A stretch of DNA of 64,000 nt from Aquilaria yunnanensis (GCA_039654915.1 CM077600.1:42144492-42208491); one strand, 5' to 3'. Shown: positions 12,165 through 23,638, counted from the stretch's first letter. The notes: generated by a model from the sequence alone, not told the origin. Program-made: numbers and translations.

Positions 12165-13200
12165 TATTATTATGCATGTATGTTTTTGAGTTTTATATGT
12201 TTACTTTTGGGTTTGTGAAAGACACAAATATATAATGTATGTAATTGGGTGTTAAATGTATCCTTTTCAGTTTGTAAAACACATAGATATGTATGCTTTT
12301 GGGTTATATATGCATGCCTCTAAATTTGTAAAAAATATAGATATATATTTGTGTGTGCTTCTGGGTTTTATTTGTACAATTCTAGGTTTTTAAAAGACAT
12401 AGATAAAATATGTATGCTTCTTGATTTTAAATGTATGCTTATGTATTTGTGAAAGACAAATATACATGTATGTTTATGGGTTTAATATGTATGCTTCTAA
12501 GTTCATGAAAAACACATGTATATATGTATAATTTCTAGTTTTTTGTTACTATTGTATGAAACTGGTTCATATATGTATCAAACTATGTTCTTATTGTATG
12601 AGTTTTGATTGTGCGTGAAATTAAAAATGAATTGTATGAAACTAATTGTTATTGTACGACACTGAGTTGTTATTGTATGAAACTATATGTATGTGTACTT
12701 CTATTGTACTGCCTTCATCCCATATTCTTTGCACCATTTGACTGTTTTACATAGTTTGATTTGAATTTATTCATATTAATATTTGTTAGAAAAAAATTTT
12801 AAAAAATATATTTAGAAACTATATGTCTTGATTTATCATTCTTATATAAAGGTTCTTCATTTATATACTAAAATATTGAAAATAAAAAATTATATATTAA
12901 TTGCTGAAAAGTGAATGGTGCAAAGAATTTAGGATGGATGAAATATGAAATATGAAATTGGAAAGAAATTGTATAAAACTGGGGTGGCAGTGTGATGATG
13001 TAGAGTTTTGAAAGTGTGAAATCTAATGTAGTAAATTAGGTTACCATTGTGTAAAATTATGTTGCTATGGTATGAAATTGCGCTCATACATATATGAAAC
13101 TAGAAATGAATCATTTGAAATTGACATTTAATTGTATGAAATTATGAACTATTTATGTGAAACTAAGTAAAATTTTCAGAACATAGTATGGAGATAAAAC
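12165..13200. repeat. Degenerate short-period tandem repeats (split by a MITE)
   Basis: 12165-12540 contains about five diverged ~60-bp units of the type gtatgcttctgggttttat...tttgtaaaagacatagata. 12540-13180 contains diverged ~20-bp units built on TATTGTATGAAACT. A Stowaway-like MITE (12719-12943) interrupts the second part. No coding potential. Confidence 0.6.
12719..12943. mobile_element. Stowaway-like MITE
   Basis: Ends CTGCCTTCATCCCATATTC and the inverted ...gaatttaggatggatgaaa, with ATTCTTTGCACCAtt / aatGGTGCAAAGAAT just inside. It is flanked by TA on both sides (12717-12718, 12944-12945), the Tc1/mariner-type duplication. The interior (tttagaaactata, aaatattgaaaataaaaaat) is shared with the copy at 21589. 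Confidence 0.75.
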
Positions 13201-13333
13201 AATGAAACATGAGAATACACCCAAACACTTCAATTACTGGGAAAAGAGAACTCGAAGACAATTCGCACATGCAATTGAGAAAACCTTAATGCACGAGCTC
13301 CATGTTGACTTGGCTTGAATGCATTAAGGTGGC

Positions 13334-15310
13334 TGCAACAACGTGTTTTAAGAAGTTGCCATCAATCTGTTTGCACTTAGGTCGATTGGATATCTTAAAA
13401 TGGTTTACGAGAGTTCAAGGGGTTTGAGAGTATGGTTATCTTAGAATAACTTTATTATAACGCCCAAGGATTGACATGTTAGTTTGATTGAAATTTTGTT
13501 TTACATGCTTTTAAATATTTTAATTAATTTTTCAAATTATGTATTCTAATCGAATTACCCGGATATAGACTCTTAAACCTTACTAGTTTATTTCATTTGT
13601 TCTATATAATTTTGATATTTTTAAACCATGGATCTTATCAGACCATTCGGATAAAGAACCTTAGGACTTAATTTATTTTTCTACCTTTATTTATATTTTA
13701 AATATTTAATTAATTACCAATTCCAACCATAAATCTTATTGAATTACCCGGATATCAATATTAAATTTATTTATATTTATTTTCTTTATTATTTTTAAAG
13801 ATTTTAAATAATTATCCAAATCATGGGCTCTATTGGATAAGTTGGTTATGGATTTTGAAATTTATTTTTTAATTATTATCCTAAATTCATCATAAGGTTC
13901 TATTAAACCCTTGTGGAATTGAATTTTTCTAAGTGTGATTTTTTAGATGAATTATATAAATTAAATGAATTTTAAACTTATACTAGTTACAAAAAGTCAT
14001 CTATCTAACTTAAACCTGCAATCATGCCTAATGTTAATCACCAAACTAGTTCATAGTTCTAACAAATAAAACAAGCGAACAAAAAATAAAAGAAATAATA
14101 AAAAATAATGCTGTTAGTGACTGAACTGAAAAAAAGAGAGAGATAAGGACAAGAACAAACGAAACTAAAGACCAGGGGCCTAGGTGTGCATTTTACCAAA
14201 GGGAGGCAAATTAACTGGATCAGATGACCATAACTGCGTCGGGTATGGGGCGAACGACAACCTGCTTAGACAGGGAGACAGCGGCGACCCTGGTTGAGGC
14301 AAAAACGGCAATTGGCGTCATCGAGTTAGTAGCAGACAAAGCTTAGAGCAATCGTGATCCTTGTTCTCTCTTTCAATTGGCGTGAGTAGCTACGGCGGGA
14401 AACCCTTGGAGATGATGGCACAGGGTCGGATGAAGCAAAGATGGTGAGCTAGGGTCGGTGATGACAATAGGAGCAACGGCCGGAGGGTCGGGCAGGGAGA
14501 CTGTAACTAGGACAAAACCAGGGGCGGCGGCGTCTTTGGGGAAAGGTTAGGGTTTTGGGAGCTGAGATGTAAAAATTCAGGGCCTAAAGTTGCTTTTTTA
14601 CCCTTTTTCTTGCTGGAGCCTAGGGTTATGAATTTCTTAGCTTTTTTCTCTTGTATAATGGCTCCTATTTATAGTGCACGTGTCATGAAACTGATTAACA
14701 ACTACATTTTGATATTAAACCTTATCAAAATTGACTTTTTAGAGGTTTAAATCTCCTAGGAAACAATCTAGCCTAAATACTAATTCAAGTCCACAAAAAC
14801 TCTTAAGCTGTTGATCTGGCCCAGACTTTTTTATGAAATTTCAATTCAAACTTGATCTTTCAGGGTTTGTCAGATTAGCCCAAAAACTTTGTAAAATGTT
14901 TCAGATTTTCCCAGATCTTTATAAATTTGTCAGATTTGCCTAAAACTTTCTAGAGTTGACAGATTTAACCCGAAGTTTTCAATTTTGCCTAGAACCTTGT
15001 AAAAACCCTCAGTTTTCACCCTAACTTTTCCCTTTTGCCTAAATTAACCCTACAAAACCTTTATGACTTCAAATTAGTACCTAAACTAAATTAATTCCTA
15101 TTTCTACCCTAGATGACTATTCTAAATTCCTAAAAATTCATAACACAAAATGACAACGTAATCTAAACTTACCTAATCCTACCAACTTCTTATGCTATAA
15201 AATGACCAAAAAGACCAAATTGCTCTAAAAAATAAAAATGTCTCTCAAACTAAATTTTCTAACGTAAAACTAAACAAAAATTTACACCTAGACAAAATTG
15301 GGTGTTAATA
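13334..15310 (-). mobile_element. Solo LTR of the 47.4-kb family, minus strand
   Basis: The reverse complement begins TATTAACACCCAATTTTGTC and follows the complete LTR at 47399 block by block (tagggtagaaataggaattaa, agtttaggtactaattt, then repeated 'aaatctgtcaa/ctg' phrases). It ends ...cacgttgttgca. Flanks GTGGC (13329-13333) and GTAGC (15311-15315) are a 5-bp target duplication with one mismatch. No internal region is attached, so it is a solo LTR. The interior near 14220-14540 is GC-rich like the other copy. Confidence 0.82.
14665..14682 (-). promoter_or_regulatory. LTR TATA box with adjacent CACGTG
   Basis: On the minus strand CACGTG (14682-14677) is followed directly by gcaCTATAAATAGG, a good plant TATA box in the position expected for the LTR promoter. 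CACGTG is the plant G-box core. Whether it is active is unknown. Confidence 0.5.
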
Positions 15311-15377
15311 GTAGCCACTTAAGTTTGTCCGAATTGAGCCATATAATTGGGAGTAAAACGTTAGTGCATTTACAGTC

Positions 15378-15715
15378 AATTTATTTTAACTTAAATCAAC
15401 TTAGTATGAAAAGTTTATTTTTATTTTTATATCCTTTTTTGTCTAGAACCAATTTTATTTGAAATCTAATATTATGTAGATATAATGATCTATTTGAAAG
15501 TAAATTTTTATAAATTTATTAAATTTGTATGAATTTTTCTATTTTTAGGCATTAAAAAAATTTCTAAAAATTTAATAAATTGTAAAAATTATATTGTCAA
15601 TGGAATATTAAACCTACATAATATTGACTTTTAAATGAAATTGGCTCCCGATAAAAAAAGATAAAAATAAAAATAAGTTATTTTGGATTAAGTTAACTTA
15701 AGTTAAAATGAATTG
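15378..15715. mobile_element. MITE family 2, copy 2 (best preserved)
   Basis: Roughly 338-bp hairpin element with ends CAATTTATTTTAACTTAAAT and inverted CAATTCATTTTAACTTAAGT. The left core (TCTAATATTATGTAGATATAA) is mirrored by ctacataatattgact on the right. It lies just beyond the solo LTR. No coding content. Confidence 0.72.
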
Positions 15716-15776
15716 ATTTTTATATTAAAGAAACGAAAATAAGCTTTCATTATTTCTCTGGAGAAACGGAAATGAT

Positions 15777-15782
<6 letters not shown>

Positions 15783-15815
<33 letters not shown>
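15783..15815. repeat. (GA)n microsatellite
   Basis: Uninterrupted AG dinucleotide run of about 16 units. Confidence 0.95.
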
Positions 15816-15816
<1 letters not shown>

Positions 15817-16102
15817 CTGCCATCTTAGTTTTTTCTTTTTTAAACTCAACCATTAAAATTCAAACACCTTCAAATATGTTTTGCAGTTATGAGCTAGCTG
15901 GATTCTTGTATAGGAAGGAACTTCTACTGAATATTTATCAAATAAATTCTAGTTTAGTTTAACGTGATCAAGAGTAAAAGTTAAGTGGTTTCAACTTCAC
16001 TTAGTACTTAGTAGAGTATCAATTTTAAGCACGCACGTTATGATGGGTCAGCCCCGGCAAGTCCCTACTTTATGAGACAAATTAAGGTGCCCATTATATA
16101 TA

Positions 16103-16537
16103 GGGATAATTACAATTTCTCCTTTAAGGTTTCAGTAAAATTACACTTCACTTCTTTTATTTTAGAAATATACACTTTATCTCTTATTTTTTAATATAGT
16201 TTGAAAGCAATTTCTGAAATCTTAATTTCGATTATATGGTACTTATCGTCAAATAATTTCAATTTATATAATACTTTTTTTAAAGTTAATTAATATTTAA
16301 AAAATTACTATCTTTCATTTATAGAAAAAAAAATGATAATTAAAAATGTCTGTTAATTGTAAAAAAAATACCATACATATTAAAATTACCAAAAAATAAT
16401 TACCATAATATTTAAATTATGATTTCAGAATTTATTATCAGGTTACATTAAAAAGGCCAATCGAAAAATGTATATTTCTAAAATAGGAGGAGTAAAGTGT
16501 AATTTCATCTAAACATCAAGAGCAAATTGTATATATA
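16103..16537. mobile_element. MULE-type MITE
   Basis: Starts GGGATAATTACAATTTCTCC. The arm attaacact-cact-cttttattttagaaatatacactt is matched in reverse complement at 16440-16530. Related in layout and inner words (ttatgatttcagaatttattatca) to the element at 4405-4862. The right tip has decayed into an AT run, so the target duplication is unclear. Confidence 0.6.
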
Positions 16538-16667
16538 TTAATGAAAAGTCTGATTTGACAAAGTTCAGGGAGTAAAAGAGGCTTTAGGCCAAATTTAATT
16601 TGTAATTGCAACCACAGTCGTCCAGTTTGTTTAACCATAATCACATGTTTACTGTGTAAGTACAATT

Positions 16668-16985
16668 TTTTTTTTGAACGGCAAGAAAAAATAATATTAA
16701 TGAAAGAATAAGATCAAGAAAACAGAGCAGAGCGACCCAGCAGCGAGGCTCGCAAGTAGGGACAACCGAAGCCCCTCCCCCGGTGCAAAAACAGACAATT
16801 GAATTCACCCACAGGAAAACTGATTAGAGCAGAGCTCTAGTACTAACACCAGGATTTAGCAACCCGTCAGACCAAGAAACTTTTGCTTTCAGTTTTGGGC
16901 ATCTACTTGAAATCCACAGATAGGATCAGGCTTGTACGCCACCAAGCAAACTAATATTAGGCTCCTGACCTTCATTGAAGAGTGA
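16668..16985 (-). mobile_element. LINE (L1-type) 3' fragment
   Basis: Read on the minus strand it ends ...CTTGCCGTTC followed by a poly-A (plus-strand T run 16668-16676). Upstream the minus strand encodes SYLWISSRCPKLKAK, the conserved C-terminal motif of this LINE family (compare SFLWIDNSCPKLN at 17.6 kb and SYLWISNRCPKLN at 63.9 kb). It is 5'-truncated and non-coding. Confidence 0.72.
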
Positions 16986-17418
16986 AGACTACCTTGTTTC
17001 TTCTTCTCCATATATATACAAATAATAATATTATGTGTATATTTCTAAAAGGAAAAATGCTTAATTTATGTATGTACGTGCTTAATAATAATAATAATAC
17101 AAATCAAATACAAGTAACTATAGCTAGCTAGGTAGCTACATATGAATCGAATGTAGCAAGGCGGAAGCTGGAGAACAAGCTGCGCATGGAAGATCATAAC
17201 ATCAGACTTTGGCCGATATCAAGAAAACGAACTAATGAAGCAACCTATATTCGAAAGGCTAATATATAACTACAACTAGAAATCATGCATGAATTAATTA
17301 AGAAACTAATAATCTCTAGTAATTTCCCAGAAGGATGAGAACAAAACACGCTATATATAGCTAGATACAGATACAGTAATGAAATTGCTAAGTTAATTCC
17401 CATACATGTACATGTTTC

Positions 17419-17716
17419 AATTTTTTTTTTTTGGAACAGCAATCAATAAAGGCAATTAAATCAAACATTACAAATCTATCTAGCAAGACGCTAGACTCAT
17501 AACACTAGAGACAGAATAACCAATGCCCCATAAACTTCCTAATATTCCTATGACCAATTGTTTATGGCAAAACCTGGGTTTAAATTCCACTCAACACAAT
17601 TTATATTCAATTTCGGACAACTATTATCAATCCACAAGAATGAGAGAGCTTGTATTTCAAGCAAAATTTGCATGTCAGACTTTTGGGTACTAGTAAAAAT
17701 CGAGTATTTACATGTT
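17419..17716 (-). mobile_element. LINE (L1-type) 3' fragment
   Basis: The minus strand encodes LEIQALSFLWIDNSCPKLN and a short tail, then a 3' UTR with hairpin TCTAGC-GTCTT-GCTAGA (17479-17495). It ends ATTGCTGTTCC plus poly-A (T run at 17419-17431). Possible short duplications (acatgtt) lie at both flanks. 5'-truncated. Confidence 0.78.
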
Positions 17717-17865
17717 AATTTCATTGCCAAAAGGGGGAAAAAAGAAAAGAAAAAAATCTTATATATACGTACATCAGTAACTGGATACTTAATTAAGCCG
17801 AATTAATTATCCATACATATCGTTTGTTCATTTTCACCGAGCCCAGCCGGCAATAGTGATCAGAG

Positions 17866-18066
17866 CTAATGGGGGAGAATATTAAAGGCGGCCGGTGAAG
17901 AGAGAGCCAGGAAAATTAGGAGCAGAAATATAAAAAGCGGGAGGAAGAGAAAAAGTATGGGAGGAGGAGGTGGTAATTCTTCCACCATTAAAGGCAACAC
18001 CAAAATCAAGAAAGCCAGAACAGCCAGGATCATGGCCGAATTCCTGCTATAAAAACACCTCACCAT
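17866..18066 (-). CDS. ARGOS/OSR-like small membrane protein 1
   Basis: The 66-residue protein has two hydrophobic helices (about residues 11-28 and 36-53) joined by a LPPPPP turn. This is the layout of the plant ORGAN SIZE RELATED domain (ARGOS, ARL, OSR), whose studied members are ER membrane proteins that promote organ growth and dampen ethylene response. The core SAMILAVLAFLILVLPL...PPPPPILFLFLPLFIF aligns closely with the second copy at 61377-61571, and both end with His then stop in a matching cattag context. The start chosen is the ATG at 18066, in good ATGG context. An ATG four bases earlier (18070) is out of frame because of an extra T. An upstream in-frame ATG at 18135 would add an Arg-rich 23-residue leader. 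Similarity between the two copies supports a real gene; the family name and role are inferred. Confidence 0.62.
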   Translation of the reverse strand: MVRCFYSRNSAMILAVLAFLILVLPLMVEELPPPPPILFLFLPLFIFLLLIFLALSSPAAFNILPH

Positions 18067-18358
18067 GCATCTGCAATGCACAATACCAAGTGCTACGTTA
18101 TATATGTAGCTTCCTCTCCTTCTTCTTCTTCTCATGCACGCTTCTGCTGTTGAGATGGTGCTGGAGATAGAAGTCAAGTATTTGCGGATCCGAACCGATG
18201 GTTGGCCTGTAGTGGATCATCTCGACCACCAGCTGTTCCACTTAATTCCTTAGCCATAGGTTAGGCCCAAGAGCTACTTAATCATACATAGCGCTGGCTA
18301 GCTGGGATTTCTTTTTGTTTCTCGTTTCTTCAACTCCTATTCTAGTAAATATTAATTA

Positions 18359-19241
18359 ATCAGGCTTAAATATCAAATTTATCATAAAAAAATATCAAAA
18401 AGGTTAAATTTACCATCAAACTTTTGAAAGTATCAAATTTAATACTAAACTTTACCTTTAAGACTAAATTTACAATCATCGTTACTTTTTCTGTCAAATC
18501 ACAAGAAAAATCACATTTTTTATCATTCATTTTTAAATGTTTCTTTTATTATTGTCCTAACTTTGCATATCTAACAATCATGCTATCTTCTTTAATAAGT
18601 CCAGCACAAAGTTTAATTTTGCCTGTGGTTGACCTGCTTTCTTTGAAGACCTTCCTAGAGTCATTAATTGCATTATAAGTTTCCTTCATTTTCAATACTT
18701 GTTTCTTGATAGTCTCAAATTTTAATAGTTTTGGTCCTACTTTTACCAATGAACACCTAATTACAGAGCAGCCACTCCTGGCTAAACTAGCCAACTGGAA
18801 ATTATGAGGGAAAATATATACAGTTTCAGTTTGTAACAGTAATTCATAATTCTAGTTTATGTTGTACTTTGGGAAAAAGAGTGAAATGGTAGCATTTAGG
18901 AAGGTGCTTTGTGAGGGTACAGCGGTGGAGCGGTGGCTAGCTGGGGTTGCTGGCTAAGGTGGTTTTTCATCTCTTAAAGAAGATAACACGATTATTAGAT
19001 AAACAAAGTTAGGGCACTAATAGAAGAAATATGAAAAATTAAGGGCTAGAACTGTTATTTTTACATTTATTTGATGGTCACTTTATGACATAATGGTAAA
19101 TTTGATATTTTTTTAAGTTTAATAGTAAATTTAATCTCAAAACTAAAATTTAGTATAAGATTTGTTACTTTTAAAAATTTACTAATAAATTTGATCTCAT
19201 CAACACTTTTCGATAACAAATTTGATATTTAAGCCTGATTC
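18359..19241. mobile_element. MULE-like element with an exon-like interior
   Basis: Inverted ends share ATCAGGCTTAAATATCAAAT exactly (18359- and ...19241 reversed). They continue with diverged but ordered blocks (aaatttac-atcaaactt, ctaaactttac). No clear target duplication was found. The interior is not transposase; it contains an 81-codon minus-strand frame with a splice-acceptor-like start, so this may be another gene-capturing element. Confidence 0.6.
18549..18794 (-). pseudogene. Exon-like captured fragment, gene not recognised
   Basis: An 81-codon frame free of stops in AT-rich surroundings. It starts at TTG, not ATG, immediately after aatttccag (an acceptor-like site at 18795-18801). 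The peptide is soluble and charged, with KLLKFETIKKQVLKMKET and KVFKESRSTTGKIKL, and may be helical. I do not recognise the family. Its place inside inverted-repeat ends suggests a captured exon; a chance frame remains possible. Confidence 0.3.
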
Positions 19242-19959
19242 CTCATTTTAGGAGCGAGGGCTTTTGTTTTGTCTTGTAGGGACGGACGACAAGACAATAT
19301 CGAGTATTTGGACATTACCAGTCACCATCGCAGGATTCCACGCAAATACTATTACACTATTATATTTAATTATTGCGTATTAATCTAACTACCAGAGTCC
19401 CGATTCAATTAACCTGGTTTGTACCAAAATATATAGTAATATAAAGTATATAATAATTAATACTAATTATAACTGGTAAATGCCATAAAATCTCCTTAAA
19501 CTATACTCTATGTTGCACCAATGGTCCTAAACTACATCTAACATTGCATGGGATTGGATGGTCCTTCGTTACAGTTCTCTCAATTGCTAAGAGAATCAAG
19601 GGAAATCTATACAGTTTGTCATTGAGCAATAATTTTTATAGTAAAGTACTCCTCAAAACTTAAAACAATAAAAACCTTTCGTCGTAAGTGACAATAGGAC
19701 AATACAATGCAAACTTATCTTCAAAGTAGTTCTCTGGGGTGAACTTTTCTTCCAAATTCAATCATTCTCCTATCTTTGGATTAGACAACGAGACTTCAAG
19801 CATTGTTGGCACTTGGCATGAATGGTGCCACAACCCTTTCTTATCTATTGCTAATTTGACATGAGTATATGGCTGAAGAAGGTTTGTTGCAAAAGGATGG
19901 GAGTCAAGTGATGCTTCGTTGAGGTCTGATTTTATTGTTCAGGTGGGCGCTCCGCAGTT

Positions 19960-20152
19960 AGTTTTGGTGTATAATGTAATTTGGGTTTTTGTAATTATTT
20001 AGTCATCTTGGATCTAATCTTGTTAGTTCTTTTGAGCTTGTTTCTTTCCTGGGGACACTAGCACCTTGCTAGTTTCTTGGGTTAAATGCCTTCGTACTTG
20101 AATCTCTTCGAATAAAAAATCTTTTGTTATCGTTCAAATAAAAAAAAAAAAA
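19960..20152 (+). mobile_element. LINE (L1-type) 3' tail
   Basis: Contains the hairpin ACTAGC-ACCTT-GCTAGT (20057-20073), an AATAAA-like signal, and the terminus ttatcgttcaaat followed by poly-A. This is the same order as the other LINE tails in the window. The upstream limit is not clear, and coding sequence was not recognised. Confidence 0.65.
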
Positions 20153-20237
20153 CAAACCAACTTGTCTAGGAGACGAAGAGAGAGCGGTTGTCTCCCCTCG
20201 CATTTAGCCTAATTTTTTTTTTTTTATCATATGAAGG

Positions 20238-20268
20238 CAGAATTATTATTATTATTATTATTATTATA
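20238..20268. repeat. (ATT)n microsatellite
   Basis: About ten perfect ATT units. Confidence 0.95.
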
Positions 20269-21588
20269 AAGAACAAAATAAACTAGCCAACTAAAAGAAG
20301 AAAAAGGAAACAAGTTGGAACAATGATACCATAAAAAAATATTGGAATTATTTTAAGTGAGAGACAAATAATGGCAATCGAATTATAAGTTAAAAGATCT
20401 TCTCATTTTGTTTGTATAGCCGATTTTAACTTTTTTTTGACACATTATTTTAAAAATTAATTATTTCAGTATCTTATTATTCTTTTTGCCAACATATTGT
20501 ACAAGTTGAAGGTTAATTAATATTTGAAAATTTAGAATATCAAGCATAATTTTTTTTCTAGACAGTAGCTTTTGTATCTTTTTGTTTTGGAGACTAAAAA
20601 ATAAAAAAAATTATAGAAAGTTTTTGTGTTTAGAAAGATTTATTTATTTCAAGCTCACATAATTTTAAGACGGATTCAATTAATAAGAATTATATCATAG
20701 AGTGTAAAATATTGGACAAAAATTAAAATGAAAAATTGTGCCCCATTTTAATTAAAGGAATTTGACTAGGTCGGTGGAAAAAATGAATGGAATCATGAGC
20801 CTTACTCAAGCTGCTGGGAGACTTTTTGGCTCAAAAAGACTCAACCGGCCGATTTCCAGATAAAAAAGGTGGGGCCTCCAGCGAGGTTAGATGGCCAGTA
20901 GAATGAACAAGATTCCTGAATAATCTGAGTGCTGGATCAATCTGGTACTACAGGAAAGCACTACTCTACTTGTCCGCACTAGCGGCTACCTGCTGAAAAA
21001 TTGGACGTCGTGGAATGGATAGGCCCTTTTCCACCAGGGTAAATAGTCCCCAGCAGTGAAGTTCTTACGATGAGACATTGGGCACCGCGGAAACAGATGC
21101 TTCTCAAGCTGATGGTAAAAAAAATTAAAAAAAAATATATATATATATATTTGTGATTGGAATTCCCTTTCAGTTGACGGAAGCTCAGGTCGGAACCATA
21201 TGAAGGTACATTTCTTTACAGCATAAGGATATGAAATTCTCGCTTATCTGAACTTAGGGACTGCACCGCTAGGAGAAGACATCGGGCGCACCACCAACAG
21301 ATGCTTCTCAAACTGATAGAGGATCATTCGTACAATAATAGAGAGAGTTTAGGACCATTCACATATCATTTTGTAGTTCTGGGATAAAAATGCAATATAG
21401 AGCATCGTTTAAGGACATTTCATGCCATTTACTAGATTTTATATGTATGGGTAGTATTTTTAATTGATTTATAACCATTGCAACGATACTTGAATTAAAA
21501 AGAAATCTAGAATAGATTTGCACTACCTTGATTCTCAAAAGACTAACTTTACACCTCATCAAAATTAGATGTAATCATAAACTCATAT

Positions 21589-21815
21589 GCTCCTTTCATT
21601 CCATATCATTTGAAATATTTGACATTTTAAATAATTTAACTTAGATTTATTTATATTATTGTTTGTTAGAAAAATTTAAAAATATATTTAGAAACTATAG
21701 CCCTTTATTTATCATTTATATATAAAGATTTTTCATTTATGTACTAAAATATTGAAAATAAAAAATTATAGATTAGTTACTGAATGTTGCAAAAATTTTA
21801 GAACAGAAGGAAAAA
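21589..21815. mobile_element. Stowaway-like MITE (same family as 12719)
   Basis: The interior closely follows the 12719 copy (tttgttagaaaaatttaaaaatatatttagaaact; actaaaatattgaaaataaaaaat). The ends CTCCTTTCATTCC and ...gaacagaaggaa are decayed, and TA duplications are no longer clear. Confidence 0.65.
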
Positions 21816-21863
21816 ATTGGACTACTAAAACAAAACTTTTTCTACTAGAATAGTTTCAATAAA

Positions 21864-22206
21864 GGGAAAATAGGCAATTTTGCCACTGATATTAGGCCAA
21901 AATGACGATTTTGACATCAATGTTTTTTATTTTATGCAAAACAACTTCTAATGTTACTGGTTTAGATAGAGGTATAAACGAATAGAATGTTTGATGAACC
22001 ATTTGTAAACCATTCGGTAGAAGTTCGTCTATATTCGTTTATTTAGTTAAATGAACAAATACGAACAAATTTTTCTGTACAATTAATTAAACGAACGAAC
22101 GCGAATAAGGGTCCTTTCGTTCATTTACATTCATGAACTGTTTGGTTATTATTCATTTATGTTCATTCATTTATTTGTTTGTTTATTTATATATTAGCTG
22201 TATATT

Positions 22207-22243
<37 letters not shown>

Positions 22244-23638
22244 CATATATTTTTATTAGTGTCCACTTACTCCATACACTTATGATTATGCCCCAATTCC
22301 CACGAATCAATCTATTGTCTTTGTTTCCCTAAACATAATTAGTCATTTCTCTCACAGTGTGAACCTGCTACAGTATCAAGTTAAGCCCCATAACTCTAAC
22401 TTATAATCTCTCTCATAATTGTCTATTGCTTTGTCAGTCATTGCTAGACTCACTTCAATTCAGATTAGTGATAGCCATCAGTTTTAATTGTTTGTGTTCG
22501 TATTCATGTCCGTTTATTAATAAATGAATGAGCACGAACAGAAAAGTTGTGTTTATTTATTATTCGTGTTTATATTGGTGTTCATTAAAAATTAAATGAA
22601 CGAACACAAACATAGCTTATTTATGTTCGTTCGGTTTGTTTATAGTCTCAGGTTTACAGCAACTTTGCCACTAAAGTTATGAAAAAAACAAAAACAAAAA
22701 CAAAGCAATATAGCCACCGAGCATCTAATAGTTGCCTAATGATAGGAATATTCCATCCAAAACATGGCTTGTTTGTTTATTATTCGTGTTTATATTGGTG
22801 TTCATTAAAAATTAAATGAACGAACACAAATATGGTTTGTTTGTGTTCGTTCGGTTTGTTTATAGTCTTAGGTTTAGAGCAATTTTACAACTAAAGTTGT
22901 GAAACAAAAAACAAAAAACAAAAAACAAAGCAATATAGCCACCGAGCATCTAATGCTTGTCTAATGATAGGAATATTCCATCCAAAACAAGAATATTCTG
23001 TCCCATATCAACAACACATTAGCAGCTAGCAATTGAGAAAATTTAGATTATCCCCAAAAAATTTGGTCCTTGGCCCATGGGTATCCAACTTTGTGAATCT
23101 GCTATTTTGATTATTTTCTCAAATAGGTAATAGAAAAAAAAAAACTTTTGCTTGATAATTTCTTCCTTATCTCCCTGCTTTTCTTCCCTTCTTGCCATCC
23201 CTTTTGTCATGTTTTGACGCTTATTCTTCATCACTTTTTTTCATTGATTTCTGTAATTGAGCAACCGTTATGAATCAAATATGGGGACCATGAATCACGT
23301 TGTTGGTCAAAAGTTCAAAATGGGTCAAAAGATTGCTGCCAAGACCATTAGCCATTTGTTTTTATGGATTTGAGTTGTTGTTCCAATGAAAGAAATGGTG
23401 AAGATGATGATGAAAACGATAAATTCAGAAACTTATGGATAGAGTGTTAGGTAGAAAAAACTTAAAATTGAAACTTATATTTTTTCATTTTTTTCCCCCA
23501 TTTGTTACATAAGCAAATTTGATGATTAGTGATAAAATTGCACCCAACCGTAAATATTAGTGGTAGTTTTACATAAAAACACATTGATCGTAAAATCACC
23601 CTTTCGACTTATCATTAGTGGCAAAATTACCGCTTCTC
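21864..23638. mobile_element. MULE-like element with 9-bp target duplication
   Basis: 1775 bp. Ends GGGAAAATAGGCAATTTTGC and, inverted, GAGAAGCGGTAATTTTGC, with further ordered matches (ccactaat; gattttgacatcaatg / gattttacgatcaatg). An exact TTCAATAAA lies on both sides (21855-21863, 23639-23647). The element at 59623-60413 is related in ends and inner sequence. No transposase. Contains a 220-bp tandem duplication and 'cgttcgttcg'-type sequence from another element. Confidence 0.82.
22551..22992. repeat. Two tandem ~220-bp units
   Basis: The unit tattcgtgtttatattggtg...ggaatattccatccaaaaca occurs from 22561 and again from 22781 with few differences. The main variation is in an internal aaaac/aaaaac simple repeat (period 220 at the start, 226 at the end). 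Each unit carries the gaacgaacac / gtgttcgttcgg inverted words. Confidence 0.85.

Larger units (their letters stand above)
19473..21435. mobile_element. MULE-like element with nested LINE tail
   Basis: The ends CTGGTAAATGCCATAAAATC and, reversed, CTAGTAAATGGCATGAAATG are followed on both sides by tccttaaac-at-ctctat-ttgca and then atggtcctaaact. This gives about 75 bp of inverted similarity. No target duplication was seen. It contains a LINE 3' end (19960-20152), an (ATT)n run at 20238-20268, and two ~45-bp diverged direct repeats around cagatgcttctcaa-ctgat (near 21073 and 21278). Confidence 0.55.

Noticed and set aside
18046..18066. A tiny intron (gtgagg...tagcag) near the OSR-like gene 1 start
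   Set aside because: It would be only about 20 bases, too short for plant splicing; a one-base frame change explains the data better.
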